64,000 nucleotides of DNA from Chitinivorax sp. B (GCF_005503445.1 NZ_SCOH01000007.1:62001-126000), one strand, 5' to 3'; counted from the stretch's first letter, positions 17,213-26,370 are shown. The notes: a model not told the origin generated them from the sequence alone. Numbers and translations are program-made.

Positions 17213-19663
17213 ATGAAAAAAATGAAACTCGTCATGGTTGGCAATGGTATGGCCGGGGTGCGTACGTTGGAGGAGTTGCTGAAACTCACTCCAGATCTGT
17301 ATGACATTACGGTGTTTGGTGCCGAGCCCTATGCCAACTACAACCGCATTCTGCTGTCCCCGGTGTTGGCCGGCGAGCAGACTATCAAGGACATCATGTT
17401 GAATGATGTTGATTGGTATGCCGAGCACAACATCACACTGCATTTGCGCAAAAAAGTGGTGAAGATCGACCGCGCCAGACGCATTGTTTATGCCGAAGAC
17501 GGTACTGAGGCAGTCTATGATCGATTGATTCTCGCGACTGGTTCAAATCCTTTCATCCTGCCAGTACCTGGGAAGGACTTGGATGGCGTGATCACCTTTC
17601 GTGATATCTATGATGTCGACAAAATGGTGGAAGCCGCGCAGCGGTATCAACACGCCGTAGTGATCGGTGGGGGGCTGTTAGGGCTGGAAGCTGCCAACGG
17701 CCTGAAGCTACGCGGCATGAATGTCTCCGTGGTACATATTGCGGAATGGTTGCTGGAGCGGCAGTTGGACAAAACGGCAGCACGACTGCTGCAAAAGAAT
17801 CTGGAAGACAAAGGCCTGAATTTCTTGTTGCAGAAGCAGACCGCTGAACTGATTGGCAACGACAAGGAGAGGGTGTGTGCCATCAAGTTCAAGGATGGCA
17901 CGGAGGTTCCGGCCGACCTGGTGGTGATGGCAGTCGGCATCCGTCCCAATACCGATCTGGCGGAATCCTGTGGCTTGCAGGTCAATCGCGGTGTTGTGGT
18001 TAGCGATACTATGCAGACATTCGACCCGCGTATCTATGCCGTGGGTGAGTGTGTCAATCACCGCGGTGTGGCTTATGGCCTGGTGGCGCCGCTGTTCGAA
18101 ATGGCCAGGGTGGCAGCCAATCATCTCGCCATGTTCGGTATTGGCCGTTACCAGGGGTCGGTCACCTCCACCAAGTTGAAAGTCACAGGTATTGATCTGT
18201 TCAGCGCCGGTGACTTCATGGGGGATGACAGCACTGAAGAAATCACGTTGTCCGACCCCGTGGGTGGGGTGTATAAAAAGCTGGTGATCAAGGATGACAA
18301 GCTGGTCGGTGCCTGCTTGTTTGGGGATACCGCTGATGGGGCCTGGTACTTCAAGCTGGTTCGTGAAGGCAACAATATTGCGGAGATCCGTGACCATCTG
18401 GCCTTTGGTGAGCGGGAACTGGTTGGCGATGTTGGCCATCAGGGCCAGACCAAAGCCGCGACCATGGCCGATGATGCGGAAGTTTGCGGCTGCAATGGCG
18501 TGTGCAAAGGTACCATCGTCAAGGCGATTCGCGACAAGGGTCTGACCTCGGTCGATGAAATCAAGAAACACACCAAGGCAGCGTCCAGCTGTGGTTCCTG
18601 CACTGGTTTGTGTGAACAGATCCTGATTTCCACGGTGGGTGGGGCAGCGGATGTGAAGCCAAAATCGGAAAAAGCCATTTGTGGCTGTACCGATCACAAT
18701 CATGGCGCAATCCGCAAGGCCATCAAGGATCATCACCTGACCAGCATCCCTGATGTGATGCGCTTCATGAACTGGCGTACGCCCAATGGCTGCGCCAGCT
18801 GTAGACCCGCCCTTAATTATTACTTGATTTCAACTTGGCCCGGCGAGGCACTGGACGACCCGCAAAGCCGCTTCATCAATGAGCGAGCCCACGCCAATAT
18901 TCAGAAAGATGGTACCTATTCAGTAATTCCGCAGATGTTGGGTGGGGTGACCACGCCTGCACAGTTGAAAAAGATCGCTGAAGTGGCCGAGAAATACCAT
19001 GTTCCCACGGTCAAAGTCACCGGCGGTCAGCGTATCGACCTGCTGGGGGTGAAAAAGGAGGACCTGGTACCGATGTGGGCCGATCTGGGCATGCCTTCCG
19101 GCTATGCCTATGGAAAATCCATTCGTACCGTCAAAACCTGTGTTGGTGCCGAGCACTGCCGCTTTGGCACACAGCGATCGATGGATATGGGGATTCAGTT
19201 GGAAAGCGAGCTGCATAACATGTGGAGCCCGCACAAGGTCAAATTGGCAGTGTCCGGATGCCCGCGCAACTGCGCTGAAGCCGGTATCAAGGATGTCGGT
19301 GTGATTGGAGTGGATTCGGGTTGGGAGCTGTATATCGGTGGTAATGGTGGGATCAAGACGGAAGTGGCCGAGTTCTTCGTCAAGGTCAAAACCGCAGAGG
19401 AAGTGCGCGAATACACTGGTGCCTTCCTGCAGCTTTATCGTGAGGAAGGCTTTTATCTGGAGCGCACGGTGCATTACCTGCATCGGGTCGGCATGGAGCA
19501 TATCAAACGTGCGGTGCTGGAGAATCCAGAACAGCGCAAGGCACTCTATGAGCGACTGTTGTTCTCGTTGTCGCTGGAACAAGACCCGTGGTTGGCCCGC
19601 GCGCAACACGGCGTTGCACGGCAGGAATTCAAAATGATCCGGCTGGAGCCCGTGCCAGCCTGA
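17213..19663 (+). CDS. nirB: Assimilatory-type NAD(P)H nitrite reductase, large subunit
   Basis: An 816-residue enzyme reducing nitrite to ammonium in the cytoplasm. AGGGAG at 17201-17206 fixes the ATG at 17213. Residues 1-300 form the FAD/NAD(P)H domain (MVGNGMAGVRTLEELL, ATGSNPF, VIGGGLLGLEAANGL). Two BFD-like [2Fe-2S] segments follow (cysteines near 425-470 and 490-530). The C-terminal sirohaem/4Fe-4S domain has TCVGAEHCRFG (near 642) and SGCPRNCAEAG (near 681), the C-x5-C and C-x3-C cluster ligands. nirD follows 77 bp later. A sigma-54 promoter upstream indicates nitrogen control and hence an assimilatory role. Confidence 0.97.
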   Translation: MKKMKLVMVGNGMAGVRTLEELLKLTPDLYDITVFGAEPYANYNRILLSPVLAGEQTIKDIMLNDVDWYAEHNITLHLRKKVVKIDRARRIVYAEDGTEAVYDRLILATGSNPFILPVPGKDLDGVITFRDIYDVDKMVEAAQRYQHAVVIGGGLLGLEAANGLKLRGMNVSVVHIAEWLLERQLDKTAARLLQKNLEDKGLNFLLQKQTAELIGNDKERVCAIKFKDGTEVPADLVVMAVGIRPNTDLAESCGLQVNRGVVVSDTMQTFDPRIYAVGECVNHRGVAYGLVAPLFEMARVAANHLAMFGIGRYQGSVTSTKLKVTGIDLFSAGDFMGDDSTEEITLSDPVGGVYKKLVIKDDKLVGACLFGDTADGAWYFKLVREGNNIAEIRDHLAFGERELVGDVGHQGQTKAATMADDAEVCGCNGVCKGTIVKAIRDKGLTSVDEIKKHTKAASSCGSCTGLCEQILISTVGGAADVKPKSEKAICGCTDHNHGAIRKAIKDHHLTSIPDVMRFMNWRTPNGCASCRPALNYYLISTWPGEALDDPQSRFINERAHANIQKDGTYSVIPQMLGGVTTPAQLKKIAEVAEKYHVPTVKVTGGQRIDLLGVKKEDLVPMWADLGMPSGYAYGKSIRTVKTCVGAEHCRFGTQRSMDMGIQLESELHNMWSPHKVKLAVSGCPRNCAEAGIKDVGVIGVDSGWELYIGGNGGIKTEVAEFFVKVKTAEEVREYTGAFLQLYREEGFYLERTVHYLHRVGMEHIKRAVLENPEQRKALYERLLFSLSLEQDPWLARAQHGVARQEFKMIRLEPVPA

Positions 19664-19740
19664 TCTGGCCAGGTCTGCAACCTTGCCGATGTTGATGTCC
19701 TGGCTGGGTCACGAATATCAGTCTTAGGGGAGTACTCCAC

Positions 19741-20052
19741 ATGGCCGAATGGCACAAAGTCTGCAATCTCAGCGACATTCCGAAATTGGGTGCGCGGGTT
19801 GTCAATCATTCTGGTGGCGATATTGCTGTCTTTCGCACCGCTGACGACGACGTATTTGCTTTACACGATCAATGTCCACATAAAGGCGGACCACTGTCGC
19901 AAGGTATTGTTCACGGCAAAACCGTGACCTGTCCGTTGCATAGCTGGAACATCTGCTTGGAAAAAGGTGAAGCACAGGCGCCGGATAGTGGCTGCACCAC
20001 CCGTTTCGATACTCGCATCGAAGGCGGCGTGGTTTACCTGGCTATCAGCTAA
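19741..20052 (+). CDS. nirD: Nitrite reductase small subunit, Rieske-type
   Basis: A 103-residue partner of NirB. It has a Rieske fold with the ligand pairs visible as QCPHKGGPL (Cys-x-His) and TCPLHSWNI (Cys-x2-His), so it probably holds a [2Fe-2S] cluster; many enteric NirD proteins have lost these ligands. GGGGAG lies before the ATG. It passes electrons in, or stabilises, the NirBD complex. It is co-transcribed with nirB and is followed by a small inverted-repeat element. Confidence 0.95.
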   Translation: MAEWHKVCNLSDIPKLGARVVNHSGGDIAVFRTADDDVFALHDQCPHKGGPLSQGIVHGKTVTCPLHSWNICLEKGEAQAPDSGCTTRFDTRIEGGVVYLAIS

Positions 20053-20060
20053 CCAATTTT

Positions 20061-20205
20061 AGAACCTGTTCAATGTCTTATTGCGCGACTACGATCGGGG
20101 CTCATGTGCTGCTCAAAATCCTCATGTATCAAACGTACACCCCGGTTTTTTGTGCTGCGCTTCACCCCGCTGGTGGCCGCTCATCACAGACCTTAAACAG
20201 GTTCT
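20061..20205. mobile_element. 145-bp MITE-like element with 10-bp terminal inverted repeats
   Basis: AGAACCTGTT (20061-20070) and AACAGGTTCT (20196-20205) are perfect terminal inverted repeats around a 125-bp core with no protein of its own. The core is GC-rich and the element falls exactly between nirD and narK. From memory, elements with this end sequence are repeated in other betaproteobacterial genomes; only one copy is in the window. No clear target-site duplication is seen. Confidence 0.6.
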
Positions 20206-20344
20206 TAGGCAGATTGGCACGCAAGCCTTCCTACGTGCCAGTTGATCATCGTTGATTCAGACCGGTTCCCGCATGCATGCCATGTGGTGTGCAGGGAGCT
20301 GTCTTGCCCAAAATAATCGACCAACCCGCTTCAAGGAGTCACCC

Positions 20345-21565
20345 ATGACCACTCAGCACAAGGGTTTTTGGCAGTCAGGCCATACACCAACGCTATTTGC
20401 AGCATTTTTCTATTTCGACCTGTCGTTCATGGTCTGGTACGTCCTTGGTCCACTGGCGGTGCAGATCGCGACCGATCTGCAGTTGTCCCCACAGCAACGG
20501 GGTTTCATGGTGGCCACCCCTATCCTTTCTGGTGCGCTGTTGCGCTTGGTGATGGGTATTCTTGTGGATCACCTCAAACCCAAGAAGGCTGGACTGATTG
20601 GGCAGGTGATTGTGATGGTGGCGTTGACGGTAGCTTGGCTGTTCGGCATTCACACTTATGAACAAGCACTATTGCTGGGCGTAGGGTTGGGGATGGCTGG
20701 CGCGGCTTTTGCAGTGGCATTACCGTTGGCCTGTCGTTGGTATCCGCCTGAACATCAGGGCAAGGCCATGGGGATCGCCGGGGCAGGGAATTCCGGTACC
20801 GTGTTCGCGGCGTTGCTGGCACCAGGTCTGGCGACCCTGTTTGGCTGGCAGAATGTGTTGGGGTTGGCGGTACTGCCGTTGGGCGTGGCGTTCATCGTGT
20901 ATGTGTTGATGGCAAAAGATGCGCCGGAGTGTCCACCAGCCAAGACACTGGGGGAATATCTGCATGTGTTGGGCGATAAGGACAGTTGGTGGTTCATGTT
21001 CTTCTATTGCATTACCTTTGGTGGCTTTGTTGGGCTGGCAGGTGCCTTGCCTGGGTATTTCCACGATCAGTATGGCTTGGATCCGAAGGTTGCCGGTTTC
21101 TATACCGCGGCCTGTGTCTTTGCCGGTTCGTTGTTTCGGCCGTTGGGCGGGGCGATTGCAGACCGCATTGGTGGGGTTAAAGCCTTGCTGGCCATGTATA
21201 CCATCGCTGCCTTTTGCATTTTTGTCGCTGGCACCAACCCCACTTCAGTGGTGGTTGCGCTGGCTTGCTTTGTGACGGGTATGTTGGCATTGGGGGCGGG
21301 CAACGGGTCGGTGTTTCAGTTGTTACCACAACGTTTCCGGAAAGAAATCGGCGTCATGACTGGTCTGGTCGGTGCAGCAGGTGGTATCGGTGGTTTTCTG
21401 CTTGCCTCTGGATTGGGCATGTCGAAACAGCTCACCGGCAATTACCAGCTGGGCTTGTGGCTGTTTGCCAGCTTGGGTCTGGTGGCTTGGTTTGGGCTGA
21501 CCAGCGTTAAAACGCGTTGGCGCACCACTTGGGGTGCAGCAGCGGTAACGGCTGCTAAAGTCTAA
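20345..21565 (+). CDS. narK: Nitrate/nitrite transporter, NarK family (MFS)
   Basis: A 406-residue inner-membrane transporter with about 12 hydrophobic helices. The ATG at 20345 is preceded by AAGGAG; upstream in-frame ATGs are rejected. Nitrate-porter signatures are visible: the Arg in the second helix region (SGALLRLVMGILVD), GLGMAGAAFAVALPL, GNSGTVFAALLAPGL, and FRPLGGAIADRIGG. The protein brings nitrate or nitrite in for the adjacent reductase. A catalytic nitrate reductase (NasA) is not in the window. It is followed by a strong hairpin, so the next genes likely have their own promoter. Confidence 0.93.
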   Translation: MTTQHKGFWQSGHTPTLFAAFFYFDLSFMVWYVLGPLAVQIATDLQLSPQQRGFMVATPILSGALLRLVMGILVDHLKPKKAGLIGQVIVMVALTVAWLFGIHTYEQALLLGVGLGMAGAAFAVALPLACRWYPPEHQGKAMGIAGAGNSGTVFAALLAPGLATLFGWQNVLGLAVLPLGVAFIVYVLMAKDAPECPPAKTLGEYLHVLGDKDSWWFMFFYCITFGGFVGLAGALPGYFHDQYGLDPKVAGFYTAACVFAGSLFRPLGGAIADRIGGVKALLAMYTIAAFCIFVAGTNPTSVVVALACFVTGMLALGAGNGSVFQLLPQRFRKEIGVMTGLVGAAGGIGGFLLASGLGMSKQLTGNYQLGLWLFASLGLVAWFGLTSVKTRWRTTWGAAAVTAAKV

Positions 21566-21588
21566 TCGCACATATTCGTGCTAATGAT

Positions 21589-21617
21589 CGGCACTCGCCA
21601 TTGTAAGGCGGGTGCCG
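21589..21617 (+). terminator. Terminator after narK
   Basis: CGGCACTCGCC (21589-21599) pairs with GGCGGGTGCCG (21607-21617) over eleven base pairs with one G-T wobble, around a 7-base loop. A short T-rich stretch follows. It starts 24 bases after the narK stop codon. Confidence 0.7.
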
Positions 21618-21724
21618 GTTTGGTTGTCATGACGCAGGTCCGTTGGCCCGATGCCCGAACTGCATTGATACTGAACAATCGAGGTTGCTTTTTCACCAGC
21701 CTCCTCACTTTTTGATGAGATAAC

Positions 21725-22198
21725 GTGACAACACATACTACACTGCATATCACTATCCAGCCTGTCGATCCAGCCGAGCCAGGCCCGATGGCATTGATTC
21801 AGGCGCTCGACGATTATCTGATCGCCCTCTACCCTCCGGAAAGCAATCATCTGCTGTCCGTTGAAGCACTGCGCCAAGCCAATGTGACCTTTCTTGGTGT
21901 CATCATCGATGGCCAAGTGGCAGGCTGTGGTGCGTTCGTCAATCACAGTGACTATGTCGAAATCAAACGTATGTATGTGCAGCCGGCGTATCGCGGATTG
22001 AAACTTGGTCGCCGATTGCTGGAAGCACTGGAAACACGTGCACAGGCGTTTGGCGTGTCACTAGTGCGATTGGAATCCGGTATTCATCAACCAGAAGCAC
22101 TACAGTTATATGAGCGCATGGGTTACGCCTATCGCACACCATTCGGTGACTATCAGTTGGACCCGCTCAGCGTATTCATGGAAAAAGAGCTGGCCTGA
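21725..22198 (+). CDS. GNAT family N-acetyltransferase
   Basis: A 157-residue acetyltransferase starting at a GTG with only a weak ribosome-binding site. The acetyl-CoA motif is MYVQPAYRGLKLGRRLLEAL, and GIHQPEALQLYERMGY is the usual C-terminal motif. The E/D-rich N-terminal strand resembles YjcF/PhnO-type members, but the acceptor is unknown. It lies between narK and the PP2C-kinase gene (67-bp gap) on the same strand, so it may share a transcript with the latter. Confidence 0.85.
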   Translation: MTTHTTLHITIQPVDPAEPGPMALIQALDDYLIALYPPESNHLLSVEALRQANVTFLGVIIDGQVAGCGAFVNHSDYVEIKRMYVQPAYRGLKLGRRLLEALETRAQAFGVSLVRLESGIHQPEALQLYERMGYAYRTPFGDYQLDPLSVFMEKELA

Positions 22199-22265
22199 GC
22201 ATGCGTATCTGGCCAGTGTGCTACCAAATCGTCCATCAAAGATCCCACCAGAAAGTCTTGCCACC

Positions 22266-23948
22266 ATGCCGCTATCCATTGATGTCGGTAGCCATACGCT
22301 GATTGGTCCCAAGCTACGTAACGAAGATGCCCTGGGCGTTGTGACACCAGAACAGGATTTACTGATGACCAAGGGGGTTGCTGTAGTGGTGGCCGATGGG
22401 GTGTCGGGTTGCGAACATGGAGATGAGGCTGCGAAGGCGGTGGTTAAGGGTATTTTGGCAGACTACTACGCCACACCGGAAACCTGGGCGATCCCACAAG
22501 CGCTGGATCGCGTATTGACGGCCCTGAACCGATGGCTGGCAGGACAGAATGGTCAAGGTCAGCAACGATTTGTCTCGACCATGGCGGTGTGGGTGGCGCG
22601 AGGACAACGCTATGTGATTGGTCATGCTGGTGATACCCGGGTTTATCGATATCGGCAAGACCAGCTTCAATTGCTGACGACTGACCACGTGTGGGACAGG
22701 CCAGGCATGCAACATGTACTGAAGCGGGCCATCGGGTTGGACGATAATCTGGTCGTGGATTTCAGCGAAGGCCAACTGCAGGTGGGTGATGTGTTTCTGT
22801 TGGTCACTGACGGGGTGTGGGAACCGCTTGGTGATTTACGGCTACATCAGCTGTTGCAATTGCATGATGACCCGCAATGTGCCGCCGCTGCCATCACCCA
22901 GGCAGCGCAGTCCGCCGGTAGTCAGGACAATATGAGCTGTGTGGTTTTGCGAGTGGCTGCCATGGCGACCGAGACTTTCGCTGACCGTCTGGCTGGTATG
23001 CGGCACCTACCCTTGCCGGGACGTCTGAGGACGGGCACATTGATTGACGATTTCGAAGTGTTGCGGCCATTGCATGAATCGCGTAGCACACGGCTGTTAC
23101 TGGTGCAGCAACAGCGCAGTGGTCGGCGTTATGTGCTGAAAACCTTGCAGCCACAATTGGCCCCAGATGAAACGGCCCAGGCTGCATTGTTGACGGAAGA
23201 ATGGCTTGGTAAGAAATTGACTGGTCACTACTTTCCGCAAATTCTGCCATTGGTGCAACGTAGCACACTCTATTACGTGATGAGCTGGCATGAAGGCCAA
23301 ACGCTCGCGCAGCGAGCAGTTGCCGGACAACGCTTCAGCATTGCGGAAGTCACTACCTTGGGTATCCGCCTGGGTAAGGCTTTGGGCGTATTGCACCGGT
23401 TGAACATTCTCCATCGTGATATCAAACCGGAAAATCTATTACTGACAAACGATGACAAATTGAAAGTGCTGGATCTGGGGGTGGCCAGTTGTCCAGGCCT
23501 GACGGTGGACGATCCGCACAGCACGCCCGGTACACCCAGTTACATGGCGCCTGAACTGTTTGCAGGACAGGTGACCAGTGTACAAAGCGATCTGTATGCA
23601 GCGGGGGTGACCCTGTACTGGTTGCTTACTGCGCATTATCCCTATGGTGAAATCGAACCCTTCCAGCATCCCCGTTTTGGGGACCCGGTACCCCCTACCC
23701 GTTACCGACCGGATATTCCTGTGTGGTTGGAGAATGCGCTGTTGAAAGCGGTGGCGCGTGATCCCAAGTTGCGTTTTGAAACTGCTGAGGAATGGGGATT
23801 GGTTATGGAGCGTGGGGAGCACCAGCCAGTGTTCACCCGCAGGGTCTCACCACTGGCAGAACGTCAACCGTTACGGGTGTGGCAATCGGTTTCAGGTATC
23901 TTGTTGATTTTGAATCTGCTATTGCTCTACCTACTGGTTGCACGCTAA
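22266..23948 (+). CDS. Bifunctional PP2C phosphatase / serine-threonine kinase, membrane-anchored
   Basis: A 560-residue fusion. Residues 1-235 form a PP2C-type phosphatase (VVVADGVSGCEHGDEAAK, VIGHAGDTRVYR, LLVTDGVWE, GSQDNMSCVVLRV, with the metal-binding Asps intact). Residues about 260-515 form a Hanks-type kinase: Lys near 292 (RYVLKTLQ), HRDIKPENLL (His383-Arg-Asp385), DLG instead of DFG at 403, and GTPSYMAPE. A single C-terminal helix (about 535-557) anchors it in the membrane. Genes of this build are known next to nitrite reductase and nitrate transporter genes in Pseudomonas and betaproteobacteria, and a role in nitrate assimilation is suspected. Substrates are unknown. Confidence 0.9.
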   Translation: MPLSIDVGSHTLIGPKLRNEDALGVVTPEQDLLMTKGVAVVVADGVSGCEHGDEAAKAVVKGILADYYATPETWAIPQALDRVLTALNRWLAGQNGQGQQRFVSTMAVWVARGQRYVIGHAGDTRVYRYRQDQLQLLTTDHVWDRPGMQHVLKRAIGLDDNLVVDFSEGQLQVGDVFLLVTDGVWEPLGDLRLHQLLQLHDDPQCAAAAITQAAQSAGSQDNMSCVVLRVAAMATETFADRLAGMRHLPLPGRLRTGTLIDDFEVLRPLHESRSTRLLLVQQQRSGRRYVLKTLQPQLAPDETAQAALLTEEWLGKKLTGHYFPQILPLVQRSTLYYVMSWHEGQTLAQRAVAGQRFSIAEVTTLGIRLGKALGVLHRLNILHRDIKPENLLLTNDDKLKVLDLGVASCPGLTVDDPHSTPGTPSYMAPELFAGQVTSVQSDLYAAGVTLYWLLTAHYPYGEIEPFQHPRFGDPVPPTRYRPDIPVWLENALLKAVARDPKLRFETAEEWGLVMERGEHQPVFTRRVSPLAERQPLRVWQSVSGILLILNLLLLYLLVAR

Positions 23949-24088
23949 AGTTTCAGATTGTTTCAAAATATGGCTGGATATTCACATATAAAAAAGTCAA
24001 TTGAAACAAAGCGCGAAGAATCGCGTGAGTGAGTTGACCAGCATGATGCTGGCTCATACGTACATCATGAATCAGGAGAGCGTTGTAG

Positions 24089-24931
24089 ATGAAGCAGATC
24101 AAAAATGGCCTGTTGTCGGCCTTGTTGTTGTCGGTTGCCCTGATGGGGTGTGGTAAAAAAGAAGAACCCGCTGCTGATACGGCAACGGTGCAATCGACTA
24201 CACCAGCGGCCACACCGGAACAGACGCCAGCCTCGACCAACAAAAACGAGCTGGTGGTGGCGACCGAAGCACAATTCGAGCCATTCGAGTTTCGCAATGA
24301 ACAAAAAGAACTCGTCGGTTTTGATATCGATCTGGTCAAAGCCATTGCAGCCAAGCAGGGCATGACCGTGAAGTTTGAAGACATGCCGTTCGAATCAACT
24401 TTTACCGCGGTACGTGATGGCAAGGTCGACATGGTGGCGGCGGCGGTGACCATCACTGATGATCGTCGTCAGACCCTCGATTTCTCTGAGCCGTATTTCC
24501 AGGGTGGATTGGCCATTGCAACCAACAACACCGGCGTCAATTCGCTGGATAGCCTGAAAAAGGTGAAGACCGGTGTGCAGGAAGCGACCACGGGCGAAAA
24601 GCTGTTGACCAAGTTGGCTGGTGGTGCAAGCCCCAATATTGTGGGTTTCAAGGATAATGACAAGGCCTTCGAAGCCCTGTTGAAAGGTGATGTCAAAGCC
24701 GTTCTGGCCGATAACTGGGTGGTCAGTAAATTTGTGGCAACGCATGCTGACAAGCAATTGCGCATGGTTACCGATCCTGCGATCCCGGTTGAGCCATCTG
24801 GTTTTGTGTTCAAGCAAGGTAATGCCGAGTTGAGCACCAAGATCAATGCCGGTTTGAACGCGGTCAAGGATGACGGAACTTACAGTAAGTTGTATCAGCA
24901 GTACTTCGGCCAGGTACCTCCTACCAAGTAA
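24089..24931 (+). CDS. ABC transporter substrate-binding lipoprotein, amino-acid type (GlnH-like)
   Basis: A 280-residue SBP_bac_3 protein. Residues 1-19 are a lipoprotein signal ending in LLSVALMGC, so Cys is lipidated and the protein is tethered in the periplasm after a Thr/Pro-rich linker. The binding domain starts at ELVVATEAQFEPFEF and contains DMVAAAVTITDDRRQTLDFS, the family signature, and ending GTYSKLYQQYFGQ. The Arg and Asp that grip the ligand amino acid are in place. AGGAGAG precedes the ATG. No permease or ATPase is adjacent; a ferredoxin gene starts 2 bases later and a paralogue follows. Confidence 0.9.
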   Translation: MKQIKNGLLSALLLSVALMGCGKKEEPAADTATVQSTTPAATPEQTPASTNKNELVVATEAQFEPFEFRNEQKELVGFDIDLVKAIAAKQGMTVKFEDMPFESTFTAVRDGKVDMVAAAVTITDDRRQTLDFSEPYFQGGLAIATNNTGVNSLDSLKKVKTGVQEATTGEKLLTKLAGGASPNIVGFKDNDKAFEALLKGDVKAVLADNWVVSKFVATHADKQLRMVTDPAIPVEPSGFVFKQGNAELSTKINAGLNAVKDDGTYSKLYQQYFGQVPPTK

Positions 24932-24933
24932 GC

Positions 24934-25251
24934 ATGCCTAGCATCACCTTCTTCGGCGGCCCGATGGCCGCCGAAGTCACCCTTGAATACGAGCCCGATG
25001 GCGAGACCACGGTGCTTGATCTTGCCCGGCTGGAAGGCTTGCCAATCTATTGGCACTGCGGACTTGGTACCTGCGGCACCTGTGCTGCCCGTATCACCGT
25101 ACTGGATGGCACAGAGCGGAACATGGGCAACAAAGAGCGCAATGTCCTGACCCGATTTGAGAAACCGGCAACGGTCATTTCTGGTGTGGCGAATTGGCGT
25201 TTGACCTGTGGTTACCAACTGACCGGCGAAACCTTACGAGTAGAGTGGTAG
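24934..25251 (+). CDS. 2Fe-2S ferredoxin-type iron-sulphur protein
   Basis: A 105-residue plant-type ferredoxin. The ligand pattern is WHCGLGTCGTCAARI (Cys-x4-Cys-x2-Cys) with the fourth Cys in WRLTCGYQ. The N-terminal beta-grasp (ITFFGGPMAAEVTLEYEPDG, VLDLARLEGLPIYW) fits the family. It starts only 2 bases after the stop codon of the upstream binding protein and has no good Shine-Dalgarno of its own, so it is translationally coupled to it. Electron partners are not evident; the nitrite reductase cluster is a possible user. The coupling with an amino-acid-binding protein is unusual. Confidence 0.88.
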   Translation: MPSITFFGGPMAAEVTLEYEPDGETTVLDLARLEGLPIYWHCGLGTCGTCAARITVLDGTERNMGNKERNVLTRFEKPATVISGVANWRLTCGYQLTGETLRVEW

Positions 25252-25489
25252 CGGACTTGTCGCAAGGCTGCAACATAAACCTGGACCGGTAACACTGTGT
25301 ATCGCATGTGCGTTGTCGCAAGTAAACAGCTGCGTTATAGTCCGCCAATCATTAAGTCATTGATCCGTGTCCTTGAGATCCCGATTTGATGGTGAATCGA
25401 CCTGTGCATCATGCAGACGATCAATGACAAAATGAACTAGCATGAGTCCAGCATCTACTAAACCAACCTGAACCGGGGAGAAAACGACC

Positions 25490-26347
25490 ATGAACAATCT
25501 AACCAGCAAGCTGCTGGCCGCGCTGATCGCGGGCGCAGTAGTGTTGAGTGCGTGTGGCAAAAAGGAAGACAAGCCAGCTGAGCAACCTGCAACGCAAGCT
25601 CAGGCACAGCCTGCTGTTGAACCTGCCAAGCCGACGGTGAAGGAACTGGTGGTGGGGACCGATGCTGCTTATGCACCGTTTGAAAGCGAGAATGAGAACA
25701 AGGAAATCGTTGGATTTGACATTGAAGTGGTGAAGGCAATTGCTGAAAAGGTTGGCCTGCAGGTCAAGTTCATCAATACACCATGGGAAGGCATTTTCAA
25801 GACCCTGGAGCAAGGTGATCGCGATTTCCTGGTTTCTGCCATCACCATCACGGATGAGCGCAAGCAGAGCATGGATTTCTCCGAGCCCTATTTTGAGGCC
25901 AAGCAACTGATCGCAGTGCCAAAAGACAGTAAGGTACAAAAGCTAGATGACCTGAAGAAATTGAAGGTTGGTGTGCAGACTGGTACCACCGGAGACGAAG
26001 TGGTGCAGAAACTGCAGGGTAAGACCAGTGTTAACATCAAGCGCTTCGAATCGACCCCGCTTGCGTTGAAAGAACTGGAAGCAGGTGGTGTGGACGCCGT
26101 TGTGGCTGACAACGGTGTGGTGATCAACTACGTGAAGAACAACTCTGACAAGGGTTTCCGGATGGTGGAAGATGCTTCGTTCGCGAAGGAGTTCTATGGT
26201 CTGGCCTTGAAGAAAGGCAATACCGAACTGGCCACCAAGCTGAATGAAGGGCTGAAGAAGATCAAGGAAGACGGTACCTACGACAAGATCTATGCCCAGT
26301 ATTTTGGTGAAGCCAAGCCTGCAGCAGCAGAACCAGCCAAGCAATAA
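25490..26347 (+). CDS. ABC transporter substrate-binding lipoprotein, paralogue of the gene at 24089
   Basis: A 285-residue SBP_bac_3 protein, similar throughout to the protein at 24089-24931. It has a lipoprotein signal (AVVLSACGKK), a Pro/Ala/Gln-rich linker and the binding domain from ELVVGTDAAYAPFESENENK, with FLVSAITITDERKQSMDFSE as the family signature. GGGGAG precedes the ATG at 25490. It ends just before a clear terminator. No transport permease or ATPase is near, so it must work with components elsewhere or serve as a receptor. The different linkers and pocket residues suggest different ligands. Confidence 0.9.
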   Translation: MNNLTSKLLAALIAGAVVLSACGKKEDKPAEQPATQAQAQPAVEPAKPTVKELVVGTDAAYAPFESENENKEIVGFDIEVVKAIAEKVGLQVKFINTPWEGIFKTLEQGDRDFLVSAITITDERKQSMDFSEPYFEAKQLIAVPKDSKVQKLDDLKKLKVGVQTGTTGDEVVQKLQGKTSVNIKRFESTPLALKELEAGGVDAVVADNGVVINYVKNNSDKGFRMVEDASFAKEFYGLALKKGNTELATKLNEGLKKIKEDGTYDKIYAQYFGEAKPAAAEPAKQ

Positions 26348-26370
26348 ACTGTTAAGTCATGTCAAGAAAG

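Noticed and set aside
17708-18736. A 342-residue open frame on the minus strand inside nirB
   Set aside because: It lies fully within the strongly supported nirB gene, has no recognisable domain or ribosome-binding site, and its composition follows from the codon pattern of nirB.
20073-20255. A 60-residue open frame inside the MITE-like element
   Set aside because: It falls in the repeat core and extends over its end; no ribosome-binding site or known domain. Better explained as part of the element.
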